Assembly (NCBI GenBank): GCA_963682025.1 | Contig: OY821518.1 | Span: 150,890,997-150,954,996 of the forward strand | DNA length: 64,000 nt | Source of the DNA: Cordilura impudica | Lineage: Eukaryota > Arthropoda > Insecta > Diptera > Scathophagidae | Reading direction: 5' to 3' | Shown here: in pieces, positions 36,544-48,444 of the stretch | Position numbering within the stretch: position 1 is the stretch's first letter | How the letters are laid out: every line of letters begins with the position of its first letter | The notes under the pieces: generated by a model | What the model was told of the DNA's origin: nothing | Seen by the model: only the letters and a program-made list of their open reading frames with translations | Database searches by the model: none | Made by a program: the position numbers and the translations under genes

Positions 36544-39452
36544 TGTGATGGTGCGGCGGTGGGGGAAGTTCCGCTTCCGTTTCCCTGAGCCTTTGCTGGT
36601 CGCACGTGCTGGCGTGGGGCCTAGCTCGCCGGATGAGTGGGGTCTTGCTCAGGCCCAGGGAAACCGCACTTCAGATTTTCACGTGCGATTTATAAAAAAA
36701 ACTGTCAAAAAACGGATACTAAATGGATGGATGGATGGCATACTTACCTTCCGGTGGGGACTAGATGTTATGCTCCTTTTTGCCCTCCCTACCATGTTAC
36801 CTGATATTCCATCTTACTTGGAGGTAACCCACTGCAATGAAAAGATTTGGTTTGGTTTGGTTTTCTACATTGGGTTTAAAAAAAAGTTTATTTAACCTTC
36901 ATTTTAAGGTTATAAATTTAAATTATTTTTCGTAACATGTTAAATTTTTAGCCAATTTTTATTTTTAGCAAAATTTTAAGCTTAGCAAAATTTTAATTTT
37001 AGGGAAATTTTAATTTTAGGAAAAATTTTAAATTTAGCTTAATTTTAATTTTAGAAGAATTTTTAAATTTTGGCAAGATTTGGGTTTAGGAAAATTTTAG
37101 CAGAATTTCTATTTTTAACTTTATGATTAGATAAATTTTATATTTAATAAAAATTTTTTTCTTTTAATAATTAGAAAATTTTTTTATATTTATACAAGTT
37201 TTATATTTCGAATATTTTATATTTTGTGAATTTTGATATTTCGAAAATTATATATTTATTTAAATTTTATAATTAGAAAACTTTTTTATGTAGTTTTAGA
37301 AAAATTTTGTATGTAGGTAAATTTTTATGTTTAGAATACTGTTTGTGCCTGTAATCTTTTTTACAGACAAGTTCGAATAAATAAAACAACGAAAATAAAA
37401 TTGTGTCTAACAAAGCGACTTGTTTATTTAACTTCTTAACGACGACTGTATTAAAATGCAAGTTGACAAATTTAACTAAGCTAAAGCATACACATTTATA
37501 TATATATACCGTTAGGATATTAATGAGAAGAAAAGAGTAAATTTAGTAACAAGTTGTATAATATTCAATACTTTAACAAAGAATAGATATAAAGCAAATT
37601 ACAAAAATAGAGTAAATAGCAAATTATTTACTTGCGCAGGGGCGTAGGTGCTATGAACAAATACCTTACACTTAGCTAATTTTTAATGACAAAATTTTGG
37701 TTTAATTAGAAAACCTCACATTTAGAAATCTTTTAAATTCTAATTAGAAAAATCTTTAAAAAAAAATCTCATATATAGTTAGACAAATCTTAGGAAATTT
37801 TTGTTTTTCTTTTAATTTTATACCATAATTAGCAAGGTTTAGGAAAACTTTAATTCTAGGACAATTTTTTTAATTTTAGGAAAATTCTTAATTTTTAGGA
37901 AAAATTTTTAATAGTAGAAAGATTTTAATTCTAGTGCAATTTTAATTTTTGCACAATTTTAATTTTAGCAAATTTCATATCTAAAAAAAATATTTGATAT
38001 TTATTTTAAATTTATAATTAGAAAAACTTTCTTAATGTAGTAAATGTTTAGTTTAATTTTATATTTAGGAACATTTCTTAATGTAGGAAAAATATTATTT
38101 GATTTTTTATTTAAAAATGTTTTAGATTTAGCAAATTTAGTAAAATTTTTTTTTTTTTTAGTCTTAGCAAATTATTTATATTTTATAAAATTTTTTTTAT
38201 TTTTAATTTAAATGTAGAAAATTATTTGTATGTAAAAAATCAAAATTACCGACTTATTGCTGGTGTTGATGAGGTACCGATGAAGCTGCTGCCGCCGGAC
38301 GCCGTGGTTGTGTCTCGCCATATGCTTTTCAATTTTGGCCTGTGACTTATTAAAACTCCTTCACCTTTCACTCTTTGTCGGAGTATAACAGCATTTAATT
38401 GTTGTATTAAATTATGATGACTGCGATCAATTAAGTTGTGGTAGATTTAGTTTTGTTTTTAATGTTTTATTATTATATATTTCCACTAGACACTGTATTT
38501 TAATTATTGTTGTTGTTATTGTTTGTGGTTTGTCTCTTATTATATGATCTTGTTGGCGATTCGATTTAAAAAACACAGTTATTTTTGTAACGAAAGGCCA
38601 TTCAATTATTAATATAATTAATATTATTTATTTAATTTTTTTTTCCGATTAAATTTCATTAATTTTTTCTCTTTCTCAAAATTCATAGAGTTGTTAAACA
38701 TTAAACATTATTATTACATTAACACAACACTATATTACATTTTTCAATAACTTTTATTAAATTTCAAACTGTATTTCTATTATTATTCACGAATTAATTG
38801 CTTAAACAAAAATTGTCAACCGACCACATTAAAGATTTTTCTGCTACTCTTGCTTTACTTATATTTATAAACTTATTTTAACTTCACTTTTTTTTCTTAA
38901 AATTTCTTAAAACTATAATTTAATTTATTAGAGGTTTTCCTTAACCTTTCTGTTCTGCTTTTCAAATTCAACTCCCCTTTAATTTTAAATGTCTTTTTAT
39001 TCAAGCCAATCTTCTTCATTCATTCATTATCTCTAGATAAAAACCTGTTTATTAAAAAAAAAAATCGCCACCAATCCATTGAGACCATTCACACTCTTTC
39101 ATAATACTCTCTAGCATTGAAAACACGCTCACTCATGTATGACGATGAGAGTACGTGAAATCAATACAAGAACAAAAAGTGGTTTGACCAGACTGATTGT
39201 AAAGTTTATGATTGAGTGAATGGACATACAACAATAAAACAGGCAGTTGGTAACAAAAAAACGAACATCAAGTGTTTTATTAAAGTGTACAGAAAACACA
39301 AAACAAACATTTAAACAAATCACATACAGACGAAACCGTATTTTTTTTCATGCAAAAATTTTGCATGGCAAAAGACATAAATAACGTTTCGTTTTAATGT
39401 GACTTGTATGTGCTTCTAAGTACAGTCTTCACCAAAATAAACGGCCGTCACA
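36544..39452 (-). mobile_element. LTR 3 of tandem array (2909 bp, with nested solo LTR)
   Basis: Same LTR as copies 1 and 2 plus a 320-bp insertion at 37340-37659. Shares diagnostic changes with LTR4 (for example TTTGGCAAGATTTGGG, GTATGTAGGTAAAT). Confidence 0.88.
37340..37659 (-). mobile_element. Solo LTR, BEL/Pao- or Copia-like, inside LTR 3
   Basis: Minus strand TGTTCATAGCACCTACGCCC ... GGCACAAACA, with 5-bp duplications AATAC on both sides (37335-37339 and 37660-37664); the empty site in LTRs 1 and 2 reads AATAC once. Length, termini and 5-bp duplication fit a solo LTR left by LTR-LTR recombination. An AATAAA lies within. BEL/Pao is favoured by the TGTTCA start. Confidence 0.78.
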
Positions 39453-40648
39453 AAACAGATGATTTTGATTTCCATGAAAGGAAAAATCATCTGAAAACGG
39501 TCCGATGGGTTTTTAAGGTTTGCCATTTTTAAAACTTAGCCTTGAGTTAAATCTTATGCATATATAAAAGAAATCAAAACAGCAGTTTACGCTGTTGGGG
39601 TTTTCCAAAACATGGTTCGATATCCATCGTTCAACGGAAAAGATTCCAACACAGAGATTTTTGGTCATTTTTAAAAATTCAGTGTATTGGATTCTTATAT
39701 CTGACAGAGACCTTAAACTAGCGATATTTGTTCCTTTCAAAATTCGGTGATTTAAGTTCTCTCATTAAACAATGGACATGGACGCAGAGGTTTTGGGGCA
39801 CCTTACTAAATTAAAACCGGTGTTTTGAACTCTCCTATTATAAACAAAAATTTTATACAGAGGCTTTGTCGGAAATGGGCTTAATACAGGACTATCTCTA
39901 AAATGGTGTTAGGCTATGTTATGAGATAATGAATTAATGAAGATTAGCTTAATGTCAAACAAATGTCATAATTAAATTCAAGTCAAGATCAAGAAAAGAA
40001 CTTTAGAAAATTAAACTGGGTTCTAAAATTAAATTAGGCTCAATACAAAATTCAATTAGGTTTAAAATTATATTAGGTTCAAATCGAACCCACGCAAAAG
40101 TTTTAAATATTTTACATTTTTTTTTTTCAATAAATGTATCCCCAATGTAGTAATCAAAACCAAACCAATTACTACAAAAATCCGTAAGTAAGTATGACCA
40201 TCCATCAAAATATAAAAATTTTAAATTTGAGACTTTATTATTTTTTCCGAGAGTTTGCTACTATTTCGGTACCATAAAAATCATTTTGGACAGGGGACCG
40301 GTTCATTTAGAACGAAGTTCTTGTATTCCACAAATAATTTTTACTGACCAAAGCAAATTAAAAATCAAAAAAGTTAAATTAAATTGTTGAAGTGTGAACT
40401 AAATCTCAAAACCCGTTTCCAATTCGGTCAATTTAAATAGTGATTAACACATATTTAATTGAAATTCCAGAAGTGGAAATACTGGAATGAAACTTAGGAC
40501 ACTTACGCAAAAAAGGATGTTAAGGAACAATGGGTGCTTTCCCGGTGCACAGATGTTAAAATTAAAAAAATTTTAGTTCCTTTTTAGAAAATTATGAATT
40601 AGAAAAAATCCGGTCTATTGTTTCGAGCCCCACGTTGGGCGCCATTTC
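39453..40648 (-). mobile_element. Internal region 3 of array (1196 bp, non-coding)
   Basis: Near-identical to internal regions 1 and 2; primer-binding site at 40627-40644. No coding capacity. Confidence 0.8.
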
Positions 40649-43560
40649 TGTGATGGTGCGGCGGTGGTGGAAGTTCCGCTTCCGTTTCCCTGAGCCTTTG
40701 CTGGTCGCACGTGCTGGCGTGGGGCCTAGCTCGCCGGATGAGTGGGGTCTTGCTCAGGCCCAGGGAAACCGCACTTCAGATTTTCACGTGCGATTTATAA
40801 AAAAAACTGTCAAAAAACGGATACTAAATGGATGGATGGATGGCATACTTACCTTCCGGTGGGGACTAGATGTTATGCTCCTTTTTGCCCTCCCTACCAT
40901 GTTACCTGATATTCCATCTTACTTGGAGGTAACCCACTGCAATGAAAAGATTTGGTTTGGTTTGGTTTTCTACATTGGGTTTAAAAAAAAGTTTATTTAA
41001 CCTTCATTTTAAGGTTATAAATTTAAATTATTTTTCGTAACATGTTAAATTTTTAGCCAATTTTTATTTTTAGCAAAATTTTAAGCTTAGCAAAATTTTA
41101 ATTTTAGGGAAATTTTAATTTTAGGAAAAATTTTAAATTTAGCTTAATTTTAATTTTAGAAGAATTTTTAAATTTTGGCAAGATTTGGGTTTAGGAAAAT
41201 TTTAGCAGAATTTCTATTTTTAACTTTATGATTAGATAAATTTTATATTTAATAAAAATTTTTTTCTTTTAATAATTAGAAAATTTTTTTATATTTATAC
41301 AAGTTTTATATTTCGAATATTTTATATTTTGTGAATTTTGATATTTCGAAAATTATATATTTATTTAAATTTTATAATTAGAAAACTTTTTTATGTAGTT
41401 TTAGAAAAATTTTGTATGTAGGTAAATTTTTATGTTTAGAATACTGTTTGTGCCTGTAATCTTTTTTACAGACAAGTTCGAATAAATAAAACAACGAAAA
41501 TAAAATTGTGTCTAACAAAGCGACTTGTTTATTTAACTTCTTAACGACGACTGTATTAAAATGCAAGTTGACAAATTTAACTAAGCTAAAGCATACACAT
41601 TTATATATATATATACCGTTAGGATATTAATGAGAAGAAAAGAGTAAATTTAGTAACAAGTTGTATAATATTCAATACTTTAACAAAGAATAGATATAAA
41701 GCAAATTACAAAAATAGAGTAAATAGCAAATTATTTACTTGCGCAGGGGCGTAGGTGCTATGAACAAATACCTTACACTTAGCTAATTTTTAATGACAAA
41801 AATTTGGTTTAATTAGAAAACCTCACATTTAGAAATCTTTTAAATTCTAATTAGAAAAATCTTTAAAAAAAAATCTCATATATAGTTAGACAAATCTTAG
41901 GAAATTTTTGTTTTTCTTTTAATTTTATACCATAATTAGCAAGGTTTAGGAAAACTTTAATTCTAGGACAATTTTTTTAATTTTAGGAAAATTCTTAATT
42001 TTTAGGAAAAATTTTTAATAGTAGAAAGATTTTAATTCTAGTGCAATTTTAATTTTTGCACAATTTTAATTTTAGCAAATTTCATATCTAAAAAAAATAT
42101 TTGATATTTATTTTAAATTTATAATTAGAAAAACTTTCTTAATGTAGTAAATGTTTAGTTTAATTTTATATTTAGGAACATTTCTTAATGTAGGAAAAAT
42201 ATTATTTGATTTTTTATTTAAAAATGTTTTAGATTTAGCAAATTTAGTAAAATTTTTTTTTTTTTTTAGTCTTAGCAAATTATTTATATTTTATAAAAAT
42301 TTTTTTATTTTTAATTTAAATGTAGAAAATTATTTGTATGTAAAAAATCAAAATTACCGACTTATTGCTGGTGTTGATGAGGTACCGATGAAGCTGCTGC
42401 CGCCGGACGCCGTGGTTGTGTCTCGCCATATACTTTTCAATTTTGGCCTGTGACTTATTAAAACTCCTTCACCTTTCACTCTTTGTCGGAGTATAACAGC
42501 ATTTATTTGTTGTATTAAATTATGATGACTGCGATCAATTAAGTTGTAGTAGATTTAGTTTTGTTTTTAATGTTTTATTATTATATATTTCCACTAGACA
42601 CTGTATTTTAATTATTGTTGTTGTTATTGTTTGTGGTTTGTCTCTTATTATATGATCTTGTTGGCGATTCGATTTTTTTTTTATAAAACACAGTTATTTT
42701 TGTAACGAAAGGCCATTCAATTATTAATATAATTAATATTATTTATTTAATTTTTTTTTTTCCGATTAAATTTCATTAATTTTTTCTCTTTCTCAAAATT
42801 CATAGAGTTGTTAAACATTAAACATTATTATTACATTAACACAACACTATATTACATTTTTCAATAACTTTTATTAAATTTCAAACAGTATTTCTATTAT
42901 TATTCACGAATTAATTGCTTAAACAAAAATTGTCAACCGACCACATTAAAGATTTTTCTGCTACTCTTGCTTTACTTATATTTATAAACTTATTTTAACT
43001 TCACTTTTTTTTCTTAAAATTTCTTAAAACTATAATTTAATTTATTAGAGGTTTTCCTCTGTTCTGCTTTTCAAATTCAACTCCCCTTTAATTTTAAATG
43101 TCTTTTTATTCAAGCCAATCTTCTTCATTCACTCATTATCTCTAGATAAAAACCTGTTTATTAAAAAAAAAATCGCCACCAATTCATTGAGACCATTCAC
43201 ACTCATTCATAATACTCTCTAGCATTGAAAACACGCTCACTCATGTATGAAGATGAGAGTACGTGAAATCAATACAAGAACAAAAAGTGGTTTGACCAGA
43301 CTGATTGTAAAGTTTATGATTGAGTGAATGGACATACAACAATAAAACAGGCAGTTGGTAACAAAAAAACGAACATCAAGTGTTTTATTAAAGTGTACAG
43401 AAAACACAAAACAAACATTTAAACAAATCACATACAGACGAAACCGTATTTTTTTTCATGCAAAAATTTTGCATGGCAAAAGACATAAATGACGTTTCGT
43501 TTTAATGTGACTTGTATGTGCTTCTAAGTACAGTCTTCACCAAAATAAACGGCCGTCACA
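40649..43560 (-). mobile_element. LTR 4 of tandem array (2912 bp, with nested solo LTR)
   Basis: Very close to LTR3, including the same nested solo LTR at the same site (41445-41766, flanked by AATAC). It ends GGCCGTCACA directly before GTCG (43561-43564), the other half of the target duplication. A small T-rich indel at about 42675 distinguishes it. Confidence 0.88.
41445..41766 (-). mobile_element. Solo LTR inside LTR 4 (duplicate of 37340-37659)
   Basis: Same sequence, site and AATAC duplication as in LTR3, differing by a 2-base change in an AT run. Its presence in two adjacent LTRs shows duplication of the host unit after insertion. Confidence 0.78.
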
Positions 43561-44686
43561 GTCGGGAGCACACAAACTTAAACTATTGGTAATTGGAAAA
43601 TTTAAAAATCCACGAAGCTTCAAAAACTTTACTTGTCCAGTGAATTACAAATTTTCCAAGTCAGCATGGATGACATGTACAATTTTTTATTACTGGTTTC
43701 ATCAATGTTTTGTTAAAGAGGTAGATTTCAAATTACAAATTAAAAACTGAAAACTTTGTAATCATTTTTTGCTTTAGGCTACTGAGTTCTTGACTAAAAA
43801 GGGGCTACCAGTTAAAGCCCTTCTGTTAATAGACAATGCTCCTTCACATCCACCTGAATCCCAATTGATTTCTGATGACAGATCCATTTGTGCAATGTTT
43901 TTGCCTCCCAACGTCACATCGTTAATTCAGCCCATGGACCAGAATGTTTTTAAAATAACTAAACTGTATTATAGAAACAGTCTCTTGACATTAATGGCTG
44001 GAAAACAAACAGAATTGTTAGATTCTATTAAGATGTTAACTATAAAAGATGCAATTAATCTTTTGGACTCAGCATGGAGTAGAATTTCGCAACAAATTTT
44101 AAACAAATTGTGGAAAAATATTTTGAATTTAGTTTCGGAACAAGATGACCCCGATGATAATATTCCCTTAAGTGTTTTAAGAGAGAGGATATCTCCTCCA
44201 GAAATGTGACAGCTAGAAAATAGTGCGGTTCTACTTCTTCAGGCGCTAAATTCTCAGGTTTGTTTTATTATAGGTTTCAGTGTTTTTAGAGAATTTAATT
44301 AAAATTTAATTACAGATCGATGTTACTCTTTCCACGGTCAAAAATTGGAACAACAATCCTGAAGAAAATTGCACAGAAGTAGGAAGTAGTATTGAAATTC
44401 AGGATGATACCGACGATGATGATGACTCGATTATATTCCAGGCAGAAGTTACAATTAAATCCAAGGAAGCTGCAGAAGCTTTGGATAAGGCTTTGATATG
44501 GGCTGAAAACGAGATGATAGACCAAAGTGACATTAGAGTGCTGAGAAACCTTAAAGAAAAAAGTCTTTTAAAGATGGCAAAACAAAAAACTTACCAAAAA
44601 AAAAATGACTGATTTTTTCCTTTAAACTTTATTTAACTGATTTATAATTATTCAACCAAAAAAATGTTCCTATTAGTTTAAGTTTA

Positions 44687-45497
44687 TTATACCCTATACC
44701 ACTATGTGGTTTGGGTATAATGACTTTGTGCTGCTGTTTGTAACAACCAAAAATATTTGACCTAGACCCATCTTTAATTATACCGATCGAATCAGAATCA
44801 CTTTCTGAGTTGATTTAACAATGTCCGTCCGTCCGTCCGTCCGTCCGTCCGTCCGTCCGTCCGTCCGTCCGTCTGTGTGTCCATGTAAAGCTTTTAATCA
44901 AACTGCAGGTCGCAAATATGAATACATTTTGATGAAATTTGGTATATAAGCTTTCATCGGCCATGGGATGAATGCTATTGAAATTGGTGAGAATCGGTCC
45001 ATATTCAGACCTAGCCCCCATACAAATTACCCATATGAAATCGACATAAATTGCCATATGATCCAAATTGTCATATAGATCTTACTCAAATTGGGTTTGT
45101 ATGCGTTCATTACATCCACTAATGAGTAGTCCAAAAATGATCCCTTTGACCCCATATAGAGCTGCTTCCCGATCTTCACTTAAATCTATTAAAAAACAAA
45201 AATATTGCACTGATTCTTCTCAAATTTTGTTTGTATATATTTTTGCAAAATACAAGAGACTTTACCAAACATGATCAGGATCGGTCCATTTTTGGACCTA
45301 GTCCCTTTATAGATATAGCATCCTATATAAACTTTTTCATATCTGCAGCCAAAAAAATTAATAAAAATCCCACTCAAATTTGGTTGTTGCTTATTTTCAA
45401 TGTCCAGTTAGTTGGGCCTAAGAGATAGGGTTTCTAAACGCATGGTATAGGGTATCGTATAGTCGGTCTAGACCGACTATAATTTTCTTACTTGTTT
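44687..45497 (+). mobile_element. DINE-like element family 2, complete copy
   Basis: Starts TTATACCCTATACC with a nearby inverted GGGTATAA. It carries an uninterrupted GTCC microsatellite (44823-44870) and ends with a perfect 22-bp palindrome (45459-45480, centre CTAG) followed by AATTTTCTTACTTGTTT. Same architecture as family 1 but different sequence. Reverse copies are at 55942-56730 (complete) and 49375-49770 (partial). Non-coding. Confidence 0.75.
44823..44870. repeat. (GTCC)n microsatellite
   Basis: About a dozen perfect GTCC units, then GTCTGTGTGTCC. It sits at the conserved GTCY position of the DINE-like element. Confidence 0.95.
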
Positions 45498-45806
45498 TTT
45501 GTTGTTTTTGTTAATTAAATATGAATTTCTTGTATCCTTTATTTTATAATATTTTTTTTTTGTTGTTTATCGAATGCAAAGTGAACTGAATATATGTACA
45601 TATTTCATTTTATTTTTTGTTATTAAAAATTAATAAAAATAATTAATTTAAAATAGTGTTTAGCATTTTTTCTTATTAATATATAATTTTTTATATTAAA
45701 TAGAGCAATTTTTTGTTTTAAATTTTGATACTCGATAACGTGAACAAACTCGAAAATGTGAACTGCCTTGGTAAAAATTAGTTCACGTTATCGCGAGTTC
45801 ACTGTA

Positions 45807-46083
45807 TTTTGAAAACTAATTTAATTATAAAACTTACCTAAATTATCTGTTAAAACACATATTAATAGTGTGAAAAACCAAAAAAAAAAAACAAAAAAAC
45901 TTTTCCTTAACATTAAAAGTAACAAAATATTGACCTGCAGTCGACCCTTATTGAAGTCTACAGTTTGTAATAACTTCATTTAAATAAAAACAAAATAAAA
46001 TATGAGAAAAAGATAAAAATAAGAAAATATATTAACAATAGTTTTAAGTTAGAGATTTGAATTAAATTATATATATAAAAAAA

Positions 46084-46125
<42 letters not shown>

Positions 46126-46700
46126 ATATTAGAAAATAGATTAAGCTAAATATATATATATGAATTCAAGGTAGATTAATTTCAATTTGAACTCATATAA
46201 TTGAAAAATTATATATATAAACACCTAGTAATAATGAATTTACTCAAATAATGAATTATATGAAGTTAGATTTGAATAAATAGGATATAACGATGAACAA
46301 TAATTAACAAAAAAAAATATCAAAAAAATTTAATGAATGGGTATGAAAACCCTAAAATCAAATTAATAATCTTAACATGAACTAAGTAATCTAAATAAAA
46401 CTGGCCCTCTAAAAACAATAATACGATAAATAAATAAACCTCGTTTTCATATACAACTAAAATATATAACATAATAAATAAGTAACGAACAAAATGATAG
46501 GTAGATAAATCAAATAAACAAAAATAAAATGTATATACAAATAAAATAATGATATCAAAATAATATAAATCGAAAGTATATGATATTTCATAATATATTC
46601 AAAGTAAATAAAACAACTAAAATAATAAAAAAAAAAATACTTAATCTAAATAAAATAAATAATCTCAAGCTTAATACTATAAAATCAAATATTTAATTAT
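45807..46700. other. AT-rich DNA with (AT)n microsatellite
   Basis: No gene. An (AT)n run lies at about 46086-46127. Otherwise A-rich with frequent short ATAAA words. Confidence 0.5.
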
Positions 46701-46724
46701 AATAAATTATTGTAACGAAAATGT

Positions 46725-47370
46725 CGTTCTTGTAATGTCGAACTAAATCCCTACAGGTATACAAACGTATAAAGTAACAATCATTGGCTGAAAGTTCAAA
46801 AATAATTTTTGCTTTAAACGTTTAATTATTTAACTATCATCGTGTCACTCACTGTATTTGTTTCTTAGTTTCAAGATTATATATTATACGTATATTTATA
46901 TATATTACAGATAGACAAATAATTGTAATTTTTTTAATTCAAATAAATTTGAACATGTAAATTGTAAAGTAAAATCGCAAAATGTGCTAATTAATTGATT
47001 TATTGATTGAAATGTAAGCAAAAACGAATAGTTGGTGAAATAAGTTAAGGGACAGTATGAAAAGTTTCGTAGGCAAACATACTGTCATGGATGACTGCAA
47101 AATGTCATAAGGGGCGAGCAGCCTAAATAGGATAAACATCACCCACATCCTATAGAAGAATGTCAAAGTACACTGTCAAATGAAGTTGTCGATTGTCTGT
47201 CCGTTTACAAATGGTTATTCTCTACACAGTGATGTGTCCAGTGTTGTGTGTTTAATTTTTGGCACGAATAAATTAACGTTGGCAGACCAGCGGAAGAAGA
47301 TCCCCACCAATTTCCGGCGAGCTACAGTCGAGCGACCACCTACGTGCCATTTCCGCTAAGGTCATCAAAA
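46725..47370 (+). other. Possible LTR and leader fragment of another retroelement
   Basis: GC-richer than its surroundings. GGCACGAATAAATTAACG (containing AATAAA) is followed by TTGGCAGACCAGCGGAAGAA and CCCCACCAATTTCCGGCGAG, the appearance of an LTR end plus primer site and leader. No LTR partner and no matching tRNA recognised, so this is tentative. Confidence 0.28.
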
Positions 47371-48444
47371 ATGTTTGTCACAAACTTTAAATTCTAGCAA
47401 AATTTTATACATATTTAGGAAGATAATTTTAATTTTAGAATTTTTAAATTTTAGCAAAATTTAGTTTTAGGAAAATTTTTAAATTTTAGCAAAATTTTGT
47501 TTTAGCAAAATTTTAGCAAAATTTTATTTTTTAACAAAATTTTAATTTTTAGCTAAATTATATTTCTTATTATAATTTTTAATTTTAGCTCAATTTTATT
47601 TTTATTTAGGAAAATTTTTTTTTAGTTTAATTTTATATATAGCAAAGTTCTTAATTTAGAAAAAAAATTTTTTTGTTTAAATTTATATATAGAAAATTTT
47701 ATTAATGCGGAAAAATTTTTAGTTAAAATTAATATTTATATTTTTTTATAATTAGAAAACATTTTTTTTCTTTTATTTGATATTTATACAAATTATTTTT
47801 TTTTAATTAGAGAATTTCTTACAATAGAAAATTTTTGTTTTGTTTTGATTGATTTTATCATTAGAAAAATTTTAAACTAAGGGAAATTTTAGCGAACTTT
47901 TATTATTAGGAACATTTTTATATTTAGGAAAAATTTTAATTTTTTTTTCTAATTTATTATGAATAAGTATATACAACTTTGTTTCCTTTGACGAGTTTCC
48001 TTTATATATAATTTCATATTTTTGTTTTAAGATATCTTTATAATTACTTATTAATTATTTATTGATACTATAATGATATAAAATATTTAATATTTAACAA
48101 CTGAACGGTACTGTACTAACCAGACGATGTTTTAACTTATATATATATGTTCACTTTGATTGTGTTGACCTTTTTTCCTTGATGTTTATTTTATTGTTGT
48201 TTTTGATAAAGTTCTTCCTGCTGTGGTGATTATTGTTAGCTTTTGTTCATATATGTTGTTGTATTTGATTGGGGACAGCGGCAGTTTAACAAAATTTAAA
48301 TGTTCTCTTTACTTAATAATTTTTTGTTTAACACTTGAAATCTTATTTTCTTGTCCTTATTTTTCCAACTTTATTTTTTTTTTTTTTGCAGAAACACGAT
48401 TTTTGTACTCTTTCAGTTCGTGAAGAATTAATATACAAATATGC

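Larger units (their letters stand above)
28519..44612 (+). pseudogene. Tigger/pogo transposase split by retroelement array
   Basis: Segment 1 (28519-28959): helix-turn-helix start (KVLTLKDKVDIIELLQKG), an internal deletion, the second DNA-binding half (GFNASDGWLQKFKQRFGVRL), then the first catalytic Asp in LYNADETGLYWK. It stops at the LTR insertion. Segment 2 resumes exactly at 43561 (minus the 4-bp duplication) with HKLKLLVIGKFKNPRSFKNF; a 57-nt intron (43721-43777, GTAGAT...TTTAG) is followed by LLIDNAPSHPPESQ (second Asp) and LPPNVTSLIQPMDQNVFKI. A TGA at 44207-44209 interrupts the frame, which continues, crosses a second probable intron ending in ACAG at about 44316, and ends with an acidic tail at 44612. 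Inactive because of the insertion, the deletion and the stop. Confidence 0.88.
28305..45804 (+). mobile_element. Tigger/pogo transposon carrying a 14.6-kb nested LTR array
   Basis: The left terminus CAGTAAACTCGCGAAAACG (28305) pairs with the right terminus, whose reverse complement is CAGTGAACTCGCGATAACG (45804). TA flanks both ends (28303-28304 and 45805-45806). Additional GTGAAC motifs lie just inside each end. Without the LTR block (28960-43560) and the DINE-like copy (44687-45497) the element would be about 2.1 kb, normal for Tigger. Confidence 0.88.

Noticed and set aside
44815..45066. Minus-strand ORF with TDGR repeats
   Set aside because: It is the translation of the GTCC microsatellite in the DINE-like element, not a protein.
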